Positions 13,101 to 23,165 of a DNA stretch of 64,000 bases are shown piece after piece. Source of the stretch: Podospora comata. Its lineage: Eukaryota > Ascomycota > Sordariomycetes > Sordariales > Podosporaceae. Under the pieces are notes generated by a model that worked only from the letters and a program-made list of their open reading frames with translations, made no database searches and was not told the DNA's origin. Each line of letters opens with the position of its first letter. The first letter of the stretch is position 1. The position numbers and the translations under genes were made by a program. The stretch is taken from NCBI GenBank assembly GCA_017354895.1, contig CP071496.1, positions 2,232,001 through 2,296,000 of the forward strand, given 5' to 3'.

Positions 13101-14015
13101 ATGAGGCGTTTGGTTAACCAAATTTCTCATGGCGTTTGGAAGAGATGGCGTGATGGCTGAGTATCGGCAACTCGGCCTCCTGGCAGCAGACGAGGAAGTC
13201 TGAGGTATACCGGCCACAAAGACCTTGGTTGGTACCCGTAGGATTGGAACTGTTGTGGACATCGTCGTGACACTCTGCAAGTAATGCTTTGGGCTATCCA
13301 GTGATGATCAGCTGGTACTGAAGGAAAGGCGTGGAAGCATCAAAGAATAATATCATGCCTGAGAGGCACCCCTATTATCTTTTGGGGTCTAAAGATTGTA
13401 GTTTAAGGCCTTCATTATTTAAGACCTAGTTGTTATTTTTTTCAAGGCCTGCTTGTTATTTTTTTAAGGCCTACTTATTATCTTTCGGGCCTACTTGATA
13501 TCTTCAAAGACATATATTTCCATCTTTTGAGGCGTCGGTTTTAGCCTTTTTGCTATTTTGACTGGGCTGCAGATCTACCACTCTGCAACAACAGAGTGTC
13601 ATGAAATCTGTTATACCGCAGATAGAACCTGGGACGCAGAGAGTTCTGGTGGCTGAACTATCGTGAATATACTTTTTCTCATTCTGTATATAAATCGCGT
13701 CGAAATGATCATCTCACCTGACTTTCTTTTCTCTGATCGTCTTTCTCTTGGAACGTCACATCTCTCCGCATCTTCGTCGCAACAACACGATAACCACCAT
13801 CTCGCGGGCATGTGAGTGCATGAGAACAGTGCCTTCTCAGGCCTCTCTGTTGATACCTTATACTTTCAACATGCCTTCCAACTCGGATAACCTTCACTAC
13901 TTATATTTTACCCAAGACCGAAGAGCCGTAGCTTCCCACCCAAAAAAAGCAAACTTTTACCTGACCGTTAAAACCCCTTATGACCTCATTTTCACCTTCA
14001 CCTTGCCCCCCAACT
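7131..14015. other. 6.9-kb gene-poor stretch
   Basis: No ORF here has a recognisable domain or steady codon bias. Those present are short and overlap on both strands. Part next to 7130 must be the calcium pump promoter and leader. There is a small duplicated GATCATAGC near 8633-8652 and a 21-bp-period repeat array at the far end. I see no transposase, reverse transcriptase or strongly AT-rich decay. Untranslated RNAs or fast-evolving small genes could be present and would be missed by eye. Confidence 0.5.
13364..13560 (+). repeat. Degenerate 21-bp tandem repeat, array 1
   Basis: About nine imperfect units start near 13364, 13385, 13406, 13424, 13445, 13467, 13487, 13509 and 13530. The unit resembles AGGCCTACTTRTTATYTTTC. 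GGCCT cores alternate with T-rich tracts every 20-22 bp. The same unit recurs in three other intergenic regions of this window. Confidence 0.75.
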
Positions 14016-16814
14016 CTAAAACCTCCTCCCCAAATCCACCTCCCTAACCAACTCCATCCCCTTCACCTCCTCCCCCTCCTCCCCCGTCACGAACGGCCTA
14101 ACAGCCCTATCAACCACCCCCCTCCAAAACCCCTCCACCACCCCCGTCAACCTCCCCGTCTGCTTAAAATCCGGAAAACTATTCACCTCCAACAACCACA
14201 CATTTTCCTTCCCATCCACCAAAAAATCAACCCCCCAAACCTCAAACCCCTGCTCCAGCGGCTGAAAGTGAACCATCATCTCCCTCGCCGCCGCCTCAAA
14301 CACCTCCCCCGTCACACTCCTAACCTGCTCCCAAATCCTCTCCTTCTGCCCATCCGGCAAGTCATCAACACTCAAATCCCAAAACCGACGCACAGAATCA
14401 TTATACTCCGGCTCGCCCTGCAAACACGTATTCGTCAAATGCCTCTCCAGACCCTCCACCCCCATCTCAGGGGGAAAAGAATACCCCTTGCTCGCAAAAA
14501 GCGCCAGCACATCCCTGTAAACATAAACCCTCATCGCCCCGACGGTCAGAGCATACACCCGGAGGTGAAACTTCCTGTTTCCCATGCTAGGGAGGAGCAA
14601 AGGGGGGTGGATGTACGGTTGGGCGATGAAGTGCCTCAGATGGCTCGTCATGATCCCATCCCCCTCCTCTTCCCCCCCCTCATCACCCCCTTCCTCCCCC
14701 TCGTCATCAGACTCGGGCTCCCACCCATCAAAAATCCCCTGCAGCTCCTCCATCGTGCTAAACAGCCTGATCCCCTGCCCCCTATCACTCATCCCCGGCT
14801 TCAAAATCCACCACTCCCTCTCCTCTTCTTCCTCCTTCTCCGCGTTCCTCTCCATACTCTCGTTCAAATCCCACGCTTCAACCAAGGCATCGTCCAAAAA
14901 CTCGGCAAAATCAACCTCAAACGCCTCAGATCTCTTGACATGATCCTTTAGCACCGAGTCCGGGTTCTTGACGAGATAGTTCTCCACTGTCTTGGCCAGG
15001 TAATGCTTCCTGATGAGCGCCTTGCGGATCATGTAACTATTAACAAGAGAAGTGGCAGGGTGGGAGGAGATGTAGTCAAAATCAAGAGATTCATATGGCA
15101 TAATCTGCAGGACTTTGGCCTCGGGAAAAGGAAGCAGCGAAGGGAGGGAGATGTCCGGGTTGGTGTTGGCGTCCCAGGTGGACGGGGTGGGGAGGTATGT
15201 CAGTGACCCCTCCGGGAGGAGGGAGGAGAGGGCCGAGGTGATGAGTGGTTGGACGTAGGTATCGCCGTAGTTGACGAGGGCGTAGACTGGCAGTTTGGCG
15301 TCCTCGGGGGGGTGGATCGGGAGAGTTGTCGTCGTCGTCGTCGTGGCGGGGCCATCCTCGGTTTTGGTCGACTCTGCCTCAGTCTTGGTGTTGTTGGTTG
15401 ACTCCTGCTCATTGGCGGCGGTGACACCAAAAGTTGAGCTTCTAGATGGACCCCTGAACAAAAGGAATGGTAAGAATATAGTCTTTTACGAAAACTCCAA
15501 AGCAAAGCAAAGGACAGAGCGGTTGGTTTGGGTCTTTTCTATTTTGGATAGAATGCCTCTATGCTCTATCTGATCATCATTATGGCGTTGTGTTTGGCGT
15601 GTAATCATCCCTCATTTGCTGCCGTACTGTGCATATCCGACTCTTCATCTGTCCTGTCTCTTTCTCTTTGCTCTGTCTCTTTCTTTTGCGTGCTTCAACA
15701 AACCAGGGTATGTTCACTTACAGTTGCAACTCTCCGCCATGAAGGTGGGTAGCAGCCTGGAAGAAGTTGGCTTTCAGGGGCGTAATACTATCATCATCAA
15801 AGTTAGCTTTCCATCCACACTCATCACAACCCATCATCTCCAAAAAAAAAAACCAAAAAAACCAAAAAAAAAACCATACCTCGTATGCCCCTCCTTAACA
15901 GCCCACCCATCATTCCCCGGCCCCGCCTCATCCACACTCTTGTAAACATCCGTAAACCTCGGACTCCACTTGAAATGCTTATGCGTATGCACCCCCCCCT
16001 TCACCAACATCCCCCCTTCCTCTCCCTCCTTCTCAGGACTCTTCTCCGCCTCCCTAATCCTCTCCTCATCCTCCACCTCCCCATCCACACTCCCATCCAC
16101 CTCGGTAAAACAACTCCCCTCCCCCCAATAATTCTGCAACATCCCCGTCCAGAGCACCCTCCCCCCCTCCAACCCCTCCACCAACGGCACATTAACACTA
16201 TACAAATCCACACTCCCATCCTCCGGCCACTGCTTCCAAAGCGCCTCAATCACCCTCACACTCTGCCTCGACGCCTTCAAAATAATCTCCGTATCATGAT
16301 TCCTCGTGAAAAAGGCATAACTCAACGCCACCGCCCTGCGCTTACAAACCGCCGCCTCCAACGCTCCCCCCAACGTCCCACTGCTCAACGCAAAAACAGC
16401 CGTGGAGTTCCTCCCGTAGTTCGGTCCCGAAACCACCAAATCCACCGGACCGCGGTCTTGAAAAAAGTGGTACAGCCCAATCTGGACGCACGACGCAGGC
16501 GTCCCGTCGACGAGGATCCACTCCTCCGTCCCAGGGACGGACGACGGTCTCGTGTGCGTGGTGCCGTGGCTGTCGTTCCGTTCGTCCTCGTGGACCAACC
16601 CCGCGGCCGGCTCGGAGAGGGGGGGGGGCCGGTAGTAGAGCGGCTTGACCGTCTGGCCGATCATGTGCGCTTTGCCTATCCATGAGCGTTGCGTGTGCGG
16701 GAGGCAGACGCTGACAGTGTGTCCGTAGTCCTGGAGGGTTCGGACAAGGGAGTGGACGTAGGGGGACGAGTGAGGGGAGGGAGGCCCGTCGTCGTTGGTG
16801 ACTAGGATGTGCAT
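14016..16814 (-). CDS. PBY1: SurE-like / tubulin-tyrosine ligase fusion (Pby1)
   Basis: This is a fungal fusion protein like yeast Pby1, a P-body-associated protein. The model is complement(join(14016..15453,15722..15787,15880..16814)), 812 residues. The N-terminal half is SurE-like, a metal-dependent nucleotidase fold, with TNDDG at the start and SGPNYGRN. The C-terminal half is a TTL-type ATP-grasp ligase (WWILKPGMSDRGQGIRLF, FEVWGVDFLVDG, WLLEVN). A 66-nt exon at 15722-15787 supplies the conserved SurE ending (SITPLKANFF). Skipping it also keeps frame but loses that block. Donors are GTATGG and GTAAGT. Acidic inserts lie in both halves. Codon style changes from C-ending to G-rich once in each half. 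It ends 5' of a large gene-poor region. The SurE-TTL pairing is known for this family. The actual substrate of either half is unknown to me. Confidence 0.92.
15722..15787 (-). other. 66-nt internal exon of PBY1
   Basis: The exon is flanked by a GATAG acceptor and a GTAAGT donor and carries phase 2 at both junctions, so both inclusion and skipping stay in frame. It encodes the end of the SurE fold. It is too short to show as an ORF. Confidence 0.85.
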
Positions 16815-17779
16815 TTTTCTTTGCTTGCCTGTTTGCTATCGTCGAAACTCGAGATTGGTATTGAGGGGTTACAAACGGGAAACGAGCAAGAGGGGGAGAG
16901 AGATAACAAGCAGTATATAGTTCTTTTGATAAGAAAAGCCCAGGTAAAAAAATAAAATAAAAAAATAAAAAAAAGTGAACAAAGAGAAGAAAAGAAACTC
17001 GGCCTTTTATCTAATGGTTTGTCAGGTTTACTTAACAGCAACACGAAAGCTGCCCCTCCATTGACGTTTTTTTTTAGCCCGGTCATGTCGGGTCGACTGG
17101 GCAGCGTTGTTCGTTGACAAGCCCAAGGAGAAGTGCGGGGGTGGGGTCACTCATAATCGATTACGCCCGAGTGGGGATCAAAGTCAAGTCGAGTGAGTTC
17201 AAGTGACAACAACAAAAATGTTCTTGATTGGCTTGCCTGTGCTTCTGTTGCTGTGCTTCAACTAATCTACAAATATTGACGTAGCGCATTCCCAGCTACC
17301 CGATTCTTCCTAATTCTGACATGACTCAACAATCAATCAATCCCATCCATCCCTTCATAGACTCCCCATGTCCCACGATTAGACAAACCCAAAACCCTCA
17401 AGTGTGATAGCAACCAAGTGTGTTCAAGGACTCCCCCCCATCCCCTTTCGATACCCTTGCGTACTAGTGTCATCAAGGTTATCCCCGTCGTCGTCGTGAA
17501 GAAAGGACAGGAAACAAAAAAGAAAAAAAAAAGAAACGAAAAAAGGGCAATAAAACTCTTATGTCGTGAGCTCAATATGGCTTCACAACCCAGCTGAAGA
17601 ATAATAACGAGAATGTAGAATGCATGCTGTTAACCTGTGCCGAAAAGAAAGAACCCAAAACAAGATAACCCGTAATTGCATTTGCCAAACTCCGAACCAA
17701 TGTCGCCAAACTTTGTCGTCGAATATTCAGATGGGAGTTTTTTCTGCCGAAAACCTGCGCCAACAACACCTAAGCCAAA
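16815..17779. other. Intergenic region upstream of PBY1
   Basis: It holds the PBY1 promoter side and the 3' UTR of the next minus-strand gene. There are A-rich runs near 16945-16975 and 17510-17540. I see no gene in it. Confidence 0.6.
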
Positions 17780-19152
17780 TCAAATCCTAGCACGCTTTGA
17801 TGGGCCGGCCACAGGCAGAGGCTCTGCAGACCGTTTCTGGCTGGTGGTCGTGGGGGAAACGCCAGCCTTGGTTTGGCGCCAGCCCTTAATGGTGGCTTGC
17901 TTGCTGGCTTGCTTGCCCCTCGACGCCGCTGTTGGCGTGGCTTTCTTACGAGTGGCACGCACTGTGGTGGGCGGCGAGGCTGGAGCAAAACGCGGGGCCT
18001 CGGGCGTACCGGGAACCTTCTCGACTGCTTCGGCTGGGGTGATTGGGAGAGTTTGGGCGGCTTCCTCAACCACGTGGTCCTCGATGTCGGTCTCCGCCTC
18101 TTCATCTTCAATCGAGATGGCGGGCACATCGGGCTTGGCAACAGGGAAGAGGAGTCTGGGCTTGACACTGGCGCGGGTGAGTCTTCTCACGGGCGCCTCG
18201 ACAGCACTTTCCAAACCACCCTCGATATTCTCTGAGGCGCGCTTCTTGAAGAGGTGGAATTGCTTCTTGCCACGGCTGTTTCTTGTGTTAGCCGAGTGCA
18301 CTGATGAGAACACAAACAGGGAGCGACGACTTACAATACGGTGACCAAACCATCCTCGCGCTGAATGGCCTCTTCAATTGTGATCTGGCCTTCGCCGGGA
18401 ACACTGACCATCTGGCGCTGGCTGCGGCGAGGAGCCGAGGGGGCAGCGGCCCTTGAGGGCTCGACATAGAAGGGGTTATCAATGCTGCGGTCGACCTCGG
18501 GAATGCGCTCATGCGAGTCGACGTGGATATGGAACAACTCATCCGAGCCTTGCTCAGTGAAGCTGTCCAAGGTGTGGGCCTGGGTGCGGGCCCTTCTAGG
18601 GGAGGGCATGACCTCATCCTCGGCGCGGAACAGGGTGCGGGCAAACGCTTCCACCTTGGCCTTTGACTCCTCGGTAGGAGGCTTCTGGGGGGTCTTGACG
18701 GGGGTGATTAGCATCCCGGTGCTGCTGCTGGCGACAATGGTGCGAGGCGCAAGAAGGCCGGCTGACTTCTTGGTGAAGCCAAGGGCAGAGGCGGCATCGG
18801 AAACACTGGCGGCGGTGAGAGTGCGACGAGGAGAATCCATGGCGGCGATGCGCTTCTTTTGAGGGGAAAGGCTTGGTGTGCCCATGGTCGACTTCTTCTT
18901 TTGGTTGATTGACTTGGGAGAACCCTCTGAAGTTTCCTCGGGCCGGTCGGAATGTTGCTGATGTTGGCGACGCGATGATGGAACTCTGGGAGAGGGAGTT
19001 CGGTTGGCAGCGCGGTTGGCAATACGGGATGACTTGCGAGGAGTGTAAGGCTCGTAGGAGTCGGAGTAGCCCAGGTGAGGGGCAGGAGGAGTTCTGACTC
19101 TGGAGCTGGGAGAAGGAGTCGCCGGGTAGGGTGGCTCCATGATTTCCGCCAT
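17780..19152 (-). CDS. Basic, Ser/Pro-rich, probably nuclear protein
   Basis: I do not recognise this gene. The model is complement(join(17780..18275,18335..19152)), 437 residues, with a GTAAGT donor, a GGCTAAC branch site and an AACAG acceptor in matching phase 2. The product is mostly disordered and rich in Ser/Pro and basic clusters (TPRKSSRIANRAANRTPSPR, SPQKKR, SPRRAR) that look like CDK sites and nuclear localisation signals. Two better-ordered stretches are likely conserved: ELFHIHVDSHERIPEVDRSI near residue 215 and GEGQITIEEAIQREDGLVTV next to the intron. The C-terminus has Lys/Arg patches ending GPSKRARI. It is divergent from DUO1 across about 0.9 kb. A chromatin or cell-cycle role is only a guess from composition and neighbours. 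Confidence 0.8.
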
Positions 19153-20087
19153 TGTTCGATTGCTTTGAATAGAGAGACAGACGTCAATTGAATTGGCAGT
19201 GGGGAGCAGGTGACTATTGTCGTTGTTGTTGTTGTTATTGTGAGGGCGCAGAATGGAGTGGGCGCGAAGTGAGGGTGCTCCCAGTCGGGATGAAAATGCG
19301 TGGTCGGCGGCGGGTGGTGGTACGGATCAAAGAGAGTCGCAAGAGCCCAAGAGTCGCAAGGTGAGAGGTTGGACGGCGAGGTGAGGTTGCGTGACAGCGA
19401 CAGCGATGTTCAAATCAACAAATCGCGCAAGGTAGCAGGTGATTGTGTTGATGTTGACAGGTCAAACAAGCGACTCGCACCGGGGCAACAAACACAGCAA
19501 CTCCTAGGATTCCCTAGTAAAATAAAATATGGGAGGGTTATGGAGGAGGACTGAAGCGTTTGGCAAGTCTCAGGGTTTGACACGATTGGAAAATTGTGAT
19601 GCTGGATGGAGAGGTTGGAGCAGGAAAACGGGCGGATGCAAAGAAGGGGCTGGGACAAGTGGGACTGGGAGTCCTTGATGAGGATTGATTGGACAATAAT
19701 CTCCATTCCATCCCTGTCCTCTCTCTTAAGACGCGCTCTCGACGTGTCAGTCTCGCGTTTTTTGCAGCCCTGCCTGCCCAATGGAACCCCAGCGGCCAGC
19801 CCCCACCACTTTGGCTAGCCAATACCGCTGTAACAGCGCATTTGTGGGGGGGGGGGGGTGGTCGAACTGGACCTGCAGCAAAAACATCAACGTCATCCCA
19901 TGAGCCTTACCAGAATCAGACCTGCCCGCCGTCAATCACTATCAAAGCCGAGACATAGTCCAGCCTTACGGATGCTACACGCTGGAATAGAGACATACAA
20001 TTGACAGCCTCAGCCTTGTCCACCACCACCACCACCACCATCACCACCACAAGAACATACAACCCCACACACAAACCAAACATCACC
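19153..20087. other. Divergent promoter region, orphan nuclear gene / DUO1
   Basis: This is the shared upstream region of two divergent genes. It contains a run of 13 Gs (19846-19858) and a CCAAT pentamer near 19819. The plus-strand frame that enters DUO1 is open from 20001 but has no ATG before 20088. I see no other gene. Confidence 0.55.
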
Positions 20088-20942
20088 ATGCCCTCACACC
20101 ACCGCTATCCCTCCTCCCCCAAACTACCCCCCTCCTCAGACGATGAATTCTCCTTCTCCGAAGTCCAATCCACCACCCCCTCCCGTCCACCCCCTTCTTC
20201 CCGCCAGCAATCCCAACCCCAATACCCCCCCTCCAAACCAAAAAACCCCATCACCCACAATGCCGCCCCCTCATCCCCGGACGACCCGGAAACAAAAGAA
20301 GCAACCCTCCAACGCGAACTCCAAGGCGTCCGCGCAATCAACACAGCCATCGAATCCATAATCTCAACCCTCGAGCGAGCAAAAGGCAACATGGGTGTAT
20401 GTACCCCTTAACTAGGTCAAACCCACAAGGCTAACTTCCTACAGACCGTCTCCCAAACCGTCACCAACGCCTCCACCCTCCTCAACACCTGGACCCGCAT
20501 CCTCTCCCAAACCGAACACAACCAACGCCTGATCCTCAGCCCAAACTGGAAAGGCGCATCAGGCGACATAGCCGACATGGAGCACGAAGCCCTCCTCAAA
20601 CAGCAAGAAGAGGAGCGCAGAGCAAGAGAGGCAGAGAGAAGGAGGGAGGAGGCGAGGAGGAAGGCTGAGGAGGAAGAAAGAAAGCGCGCTGCTGGGACGG
20701 TGTCAGCAGGTAGTGGGACGACAAGGGGGAGGGGGTTGGCTAGGGGGACCACGACGGGAAGAGGGAGGGGAGCCGGGTTGGTTAGGAGCACCTCTTCTGC
20801 TGGGAGGACTACAACCGGAACTGGGATTGCCAGGGGGGCGAGTAGTACCTCCTCGAGAGGGACGAGCGGGATTGGGAGGGGGGGTTTTGGGTATGGGCGG
20901 GTTGGGGCGCCCGGGACGAGGGGGGCTAAGAAGGAGACTTGA
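20088..20942 (+). CDS. DUO1: DASH/Dam1 complex subunit Duo1
   Basis: This is a subunit of the DASH (Dam1) ring, which couples kinetochores to microtubule plus ends in fungi. The model is join(20088..20396,20445..20942), 268 residues. The ATG at 20088 is in a good context (ATCACCATG). The intron has a GTATGT donor, a GCTAACT branch and a CTACAG acceptor in phase 0. The join rebuilds the conserved Duo1 block running from INTAIESIISTLERAKGNM through TVSQTVTNASTLLNTWTRIL to SQTEHNQRLIL. An Arg/Glu coiled-coil follows (EEERRAREAERRREEARRKA), then a long Gly/Thr/Arg tail that is low-complexity. The N-terminus is Ser/Pro-rich and disordered. It lies between an orphan nuclear gene and RNase H2B. The identification is firm. 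Confidence 0.93.
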
Positions 20943-21154
20943 TCGAGGTCATATCACACCTAAATATTGAGGAAGAAAATAAAATTGGAATAATGTTATT
21001 TTGATCAGGCTGATAAATTTCAACGCCGGATTTTACCCCTTCGCCCCCCCCCCTCCAAAAAGATAAAAAATAAAATAAATAAATCCTGTCCAAACGCCTT
21101 ATCCAGTACAGTTCCCGAACATATACACCTGATTCTCTAGACACATCATACAAC

Positions 21155-22444
21155 CTAAGCCTTCTTAAAAAACGCAGACAACTTCATCATCCCCGCGGTA
21201 TTAACCTTGGCCAGCTGCTTCACCCCCCTGCTCGTATTCGCCTTCTTCACCTTTTCCTCCTGCTCCATCTTGCGCTTCTTCTCCAGCCTCTCATCATCGT
21301 CCTCGTCTCTGGCGCGTTTCCCTCCATTAATGTCAATATTTCTCGAAGCAGCCGCTTCGGTCCGGAGTTTGGACAGTTTTGTCAGATACTCCTCCAATTC
21401 TGTGAACGTTTCAGATGGAAGGGATGATAGCACGGTTTTGGAGAGAAAAGGGGGGAGGTAGGACGAAAGAATAAAGTTGAGGGATGTGCGCAGTCGTTGG
21501 AGGGAGATGGTGGCTGGGGAGGCGGTTATTGCTGGGGCAAAAGTTGGTTCGGGGGCTTCTTCGGTGGCTGGGGTTGTGACGGCTGTTGAGGGGGTTGTAC
21601 CACTGCTGGTGGTGACGGTAGATTGGGACTCTGAGGCGGATGGGGAGGCGGTTTCTTCTGGAGAAGAGGTGGAGGTGGTTGGGGGTGGTGGTGGTGGTGG
21701 TTGGTCTTTGACTACCCCCATGACTGGCGCCTCCAACGCCTTTTTGATAAACTTCTCTTCCATGCTTGGGGGGAGGTTCTCAGCCATTTTGCTGGCTTTG
21801 GAGAGGATGATGGTGGAGAGTTTGGATTCGTTGGGGCGGTACATTTTGTCGTCGCCCATTTCGACAAGGTCGCATACGCTGGCTAGACGGGCTTCGAGGA
21901 CTTTTTCGATGCGGCTGTTGGGGAGGGTGAGGATCTCGGAGAAGTGCCGGTCTGTGTTAGGGATTAGGTCTAGGTAGTCGTCTAGGGAGAGGTATTGACG
22001 TTGTTGGTTGTCGGATTTGGAGTTGGAGGAGGACTTGAAGAGGGCTGGGAGGAGGAGGAATAAGGGGTCGTAGGGGGTTGCAAGGTAGAGGTCGGGGGAT
22101 TGAATGGTTTGAGATTCTAGAGCGGGCTCCTTTTCGGATTTCTCGCTTGAGAGCAGCCAGCTTCGGGGGGTGGATTTGTTTGGGGGTGCGGCTTTGGTGA
22201 ACTCGTAGAAGGAGCCGGTTTCTGGGCAGACGAGATATCGGGTTGGATTGCCATATCGAGGGTTCTCGAGGGTGATGATGCGTACTGAGGAGGAGGTGTT
22301 CTTGGGGAGGACGAAGAGCTTCGGTGGGTTGGTTGACTCGGCAGGCAGAGTATATGTAGATGTTGAGGCGGCTTTGGCTGTTGTCGAAGCGGTTTTATCG
22401 GCGCTCGTCGAGGCAGGGCCGCCTTTTGATCGTGTTCGCGCCAT
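21155..22444 (-). CDS. RNH202: Ribonuclease H2 subunit B (Rnh202-like)
   Basis: This is the scaffold subunit of heterotrimeric RNase H2, which removes ribonucleotides and RNA-DNA hybrids from the genome. It is a single exon of 429 residues. The triple-barrel part is seen in KLFVLPKNTSSSVRIITLEN, PRYGNPTRYLVCPETGSFYE and the WLLSS block, followed by YLATPYDPLFLLLPAL. The helical domain carries LDDYLDLI and the acidic CDLVEMGDDKMYRPNESKL block. A Pro/Ser/Thr-rich insert separates it from a basic tail. The very C-terminus reads MMKLSAFFKKA, a PCNA-interacting (PIP) type motif, as in other RNase H2B proteins. It shares a 721-bp divergent promoter with MCM10. Confidence 0.92.
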   Translation of the reverse strand: MARTRSKGGPASTSADKTASTTAKAASTSTYTLPAESTNPPKLFVLPKNTSSSVRIITLENPRYGNPTRYLVCPETGSFYEFTKAAPPNKSTPRSWLLSSEKSEKEPALESQTIQSPDLYLATPYDPLFLLLPALFKSSSNSKSDNQQRQYLSLDDYLDLIPNTDRHFSEILTLPNSRIEKVLEARLASVCDLVEMGDDKMYRPNESKLSTIILSKASKMAENLPPSMEEKFIKKALEAPVMGVVKDQPPPPPPPTTSTSSPEETASPSASESQSTVTTSSGTTPSTAVTTPATEEAPEPTFAPAITASPATISLQRLRTSLNFILSSYLPPFLSKTVLSSLPSETFTELEEYLTKLSKLRTEAAASRNIDINGGKRARDEDDDERLEKKRKMEQEEKVKKANTSRGVKQLAKVNTAGMMKLSAFFKKA

Positions 22445-23165
22445 AGTACGGTTGAATGAATGTGAAGTCCAAAATCCAAAATCGCCCTTCTATGCCTATC
22501 GCATTTGTCCAAGATAGATGCCGCAGTTAGATTTCTTGTAGTATAGTGTACGGAGAAGAGCAGCTGCTTAAGCGCAATCCCTGCAATTAAAAGAGAAGAC
22601 GCGTCTCGGCCGTTTTACGACGCGTCGCGCTATAGTGCTTCTACCCCCTGTCAAGCGGGCGCACTAAAGCTAAGCCAGCTTTTCGCGAATTCCTCCCACT
22701 GGCATCACACCCGCCGGACATCCCACATCACACAACGTACCCAGAACACACACCTTATCGACCCAGCCATTGGGCTTATCGGTTTTCTACAGCGGCTTTT
22801 TCGATACCTCTATTGGAAAGTAAACAACGTAACTCAATCCTGAAAACAGATTATCGCCTGGGTACATGATCTTCTGCAGCCCGCCGGCCATGTCGTTCAT
22901 GTCCCACAGTAATTGGTCGATATAGCGGGCAGTAACCCTGGCACAGCAGGAGCTGGCAGAGAACAACTCTTCCTGCATATGCGCTTGCTCCTGCATACTA
23001 CCTACTACATGCATACATCTGTCCCGAATAAACAAGCCCAAGTTCACCTCACCCACCCTCTCCCGACCAAGTCCCAAGGAATAGTTGGTTATTTGCGCAC
23101 ATCGAAATCCACACCAAGGCAGCCCTTGACGCAGTCCGGCGTGCGACTACCACCCCCCAAAAGTT
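22445..23165. promoter_or_regulatory. Bidirectional promoter, RNase H2B / MCM10
   Basis: Two replication-linked genes diverge from this 721-bp region. It holds a pair of ACGCGT hexamers (22599-22604 and 22620-22625), each inside a GACGCGTC palindrome. ACGCGT is the MluI cell-cycle box bound by MBF in yeasts at G1/S genes. No other gene is visible. Confidence 0.7.
22598..22626. promoter_or_regulatory. Paired MluI cell-cycle boxes (MCB-like)
   Basis: Two ACGCGT sites start 21 bp apart, that is on the same face of the helix. Both RNase H2B and MCM10 are the kind of S-phase gene that MBF drives in yeasts. Binding is inferred only. Confidence 0.65.

Noticed and set aside
7131-13960. Possible transposon or virus-like remains in the gene-poor stretch
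   Set aside because: I found no transposase, polymerase or capsid-like sequence, no terminal repeats and no strong AT enrichment of the RIP type.
13980-14951. A 323-codon plus-strand ORF rich in Pro/His/Leu
   Set aside because: It is the complement of the G-rich 3' end of PBY1; composition is that of a C-rich shadow.
14016-15461. TTL domain as a separate gene starting MFRGPSRSS
   Set aside because: That ATG overlaps a TTCAG acceptor, and the 66-nt exon joins it in phase to the SurE half. The fusion matches the known Pby1 layout.
20001-20087. Extended DUO1 start at 20001
   Set aside because: The codon there is TTG. The ATG at 20088 has a good context and the preceding Thr repeat is low-complexity.
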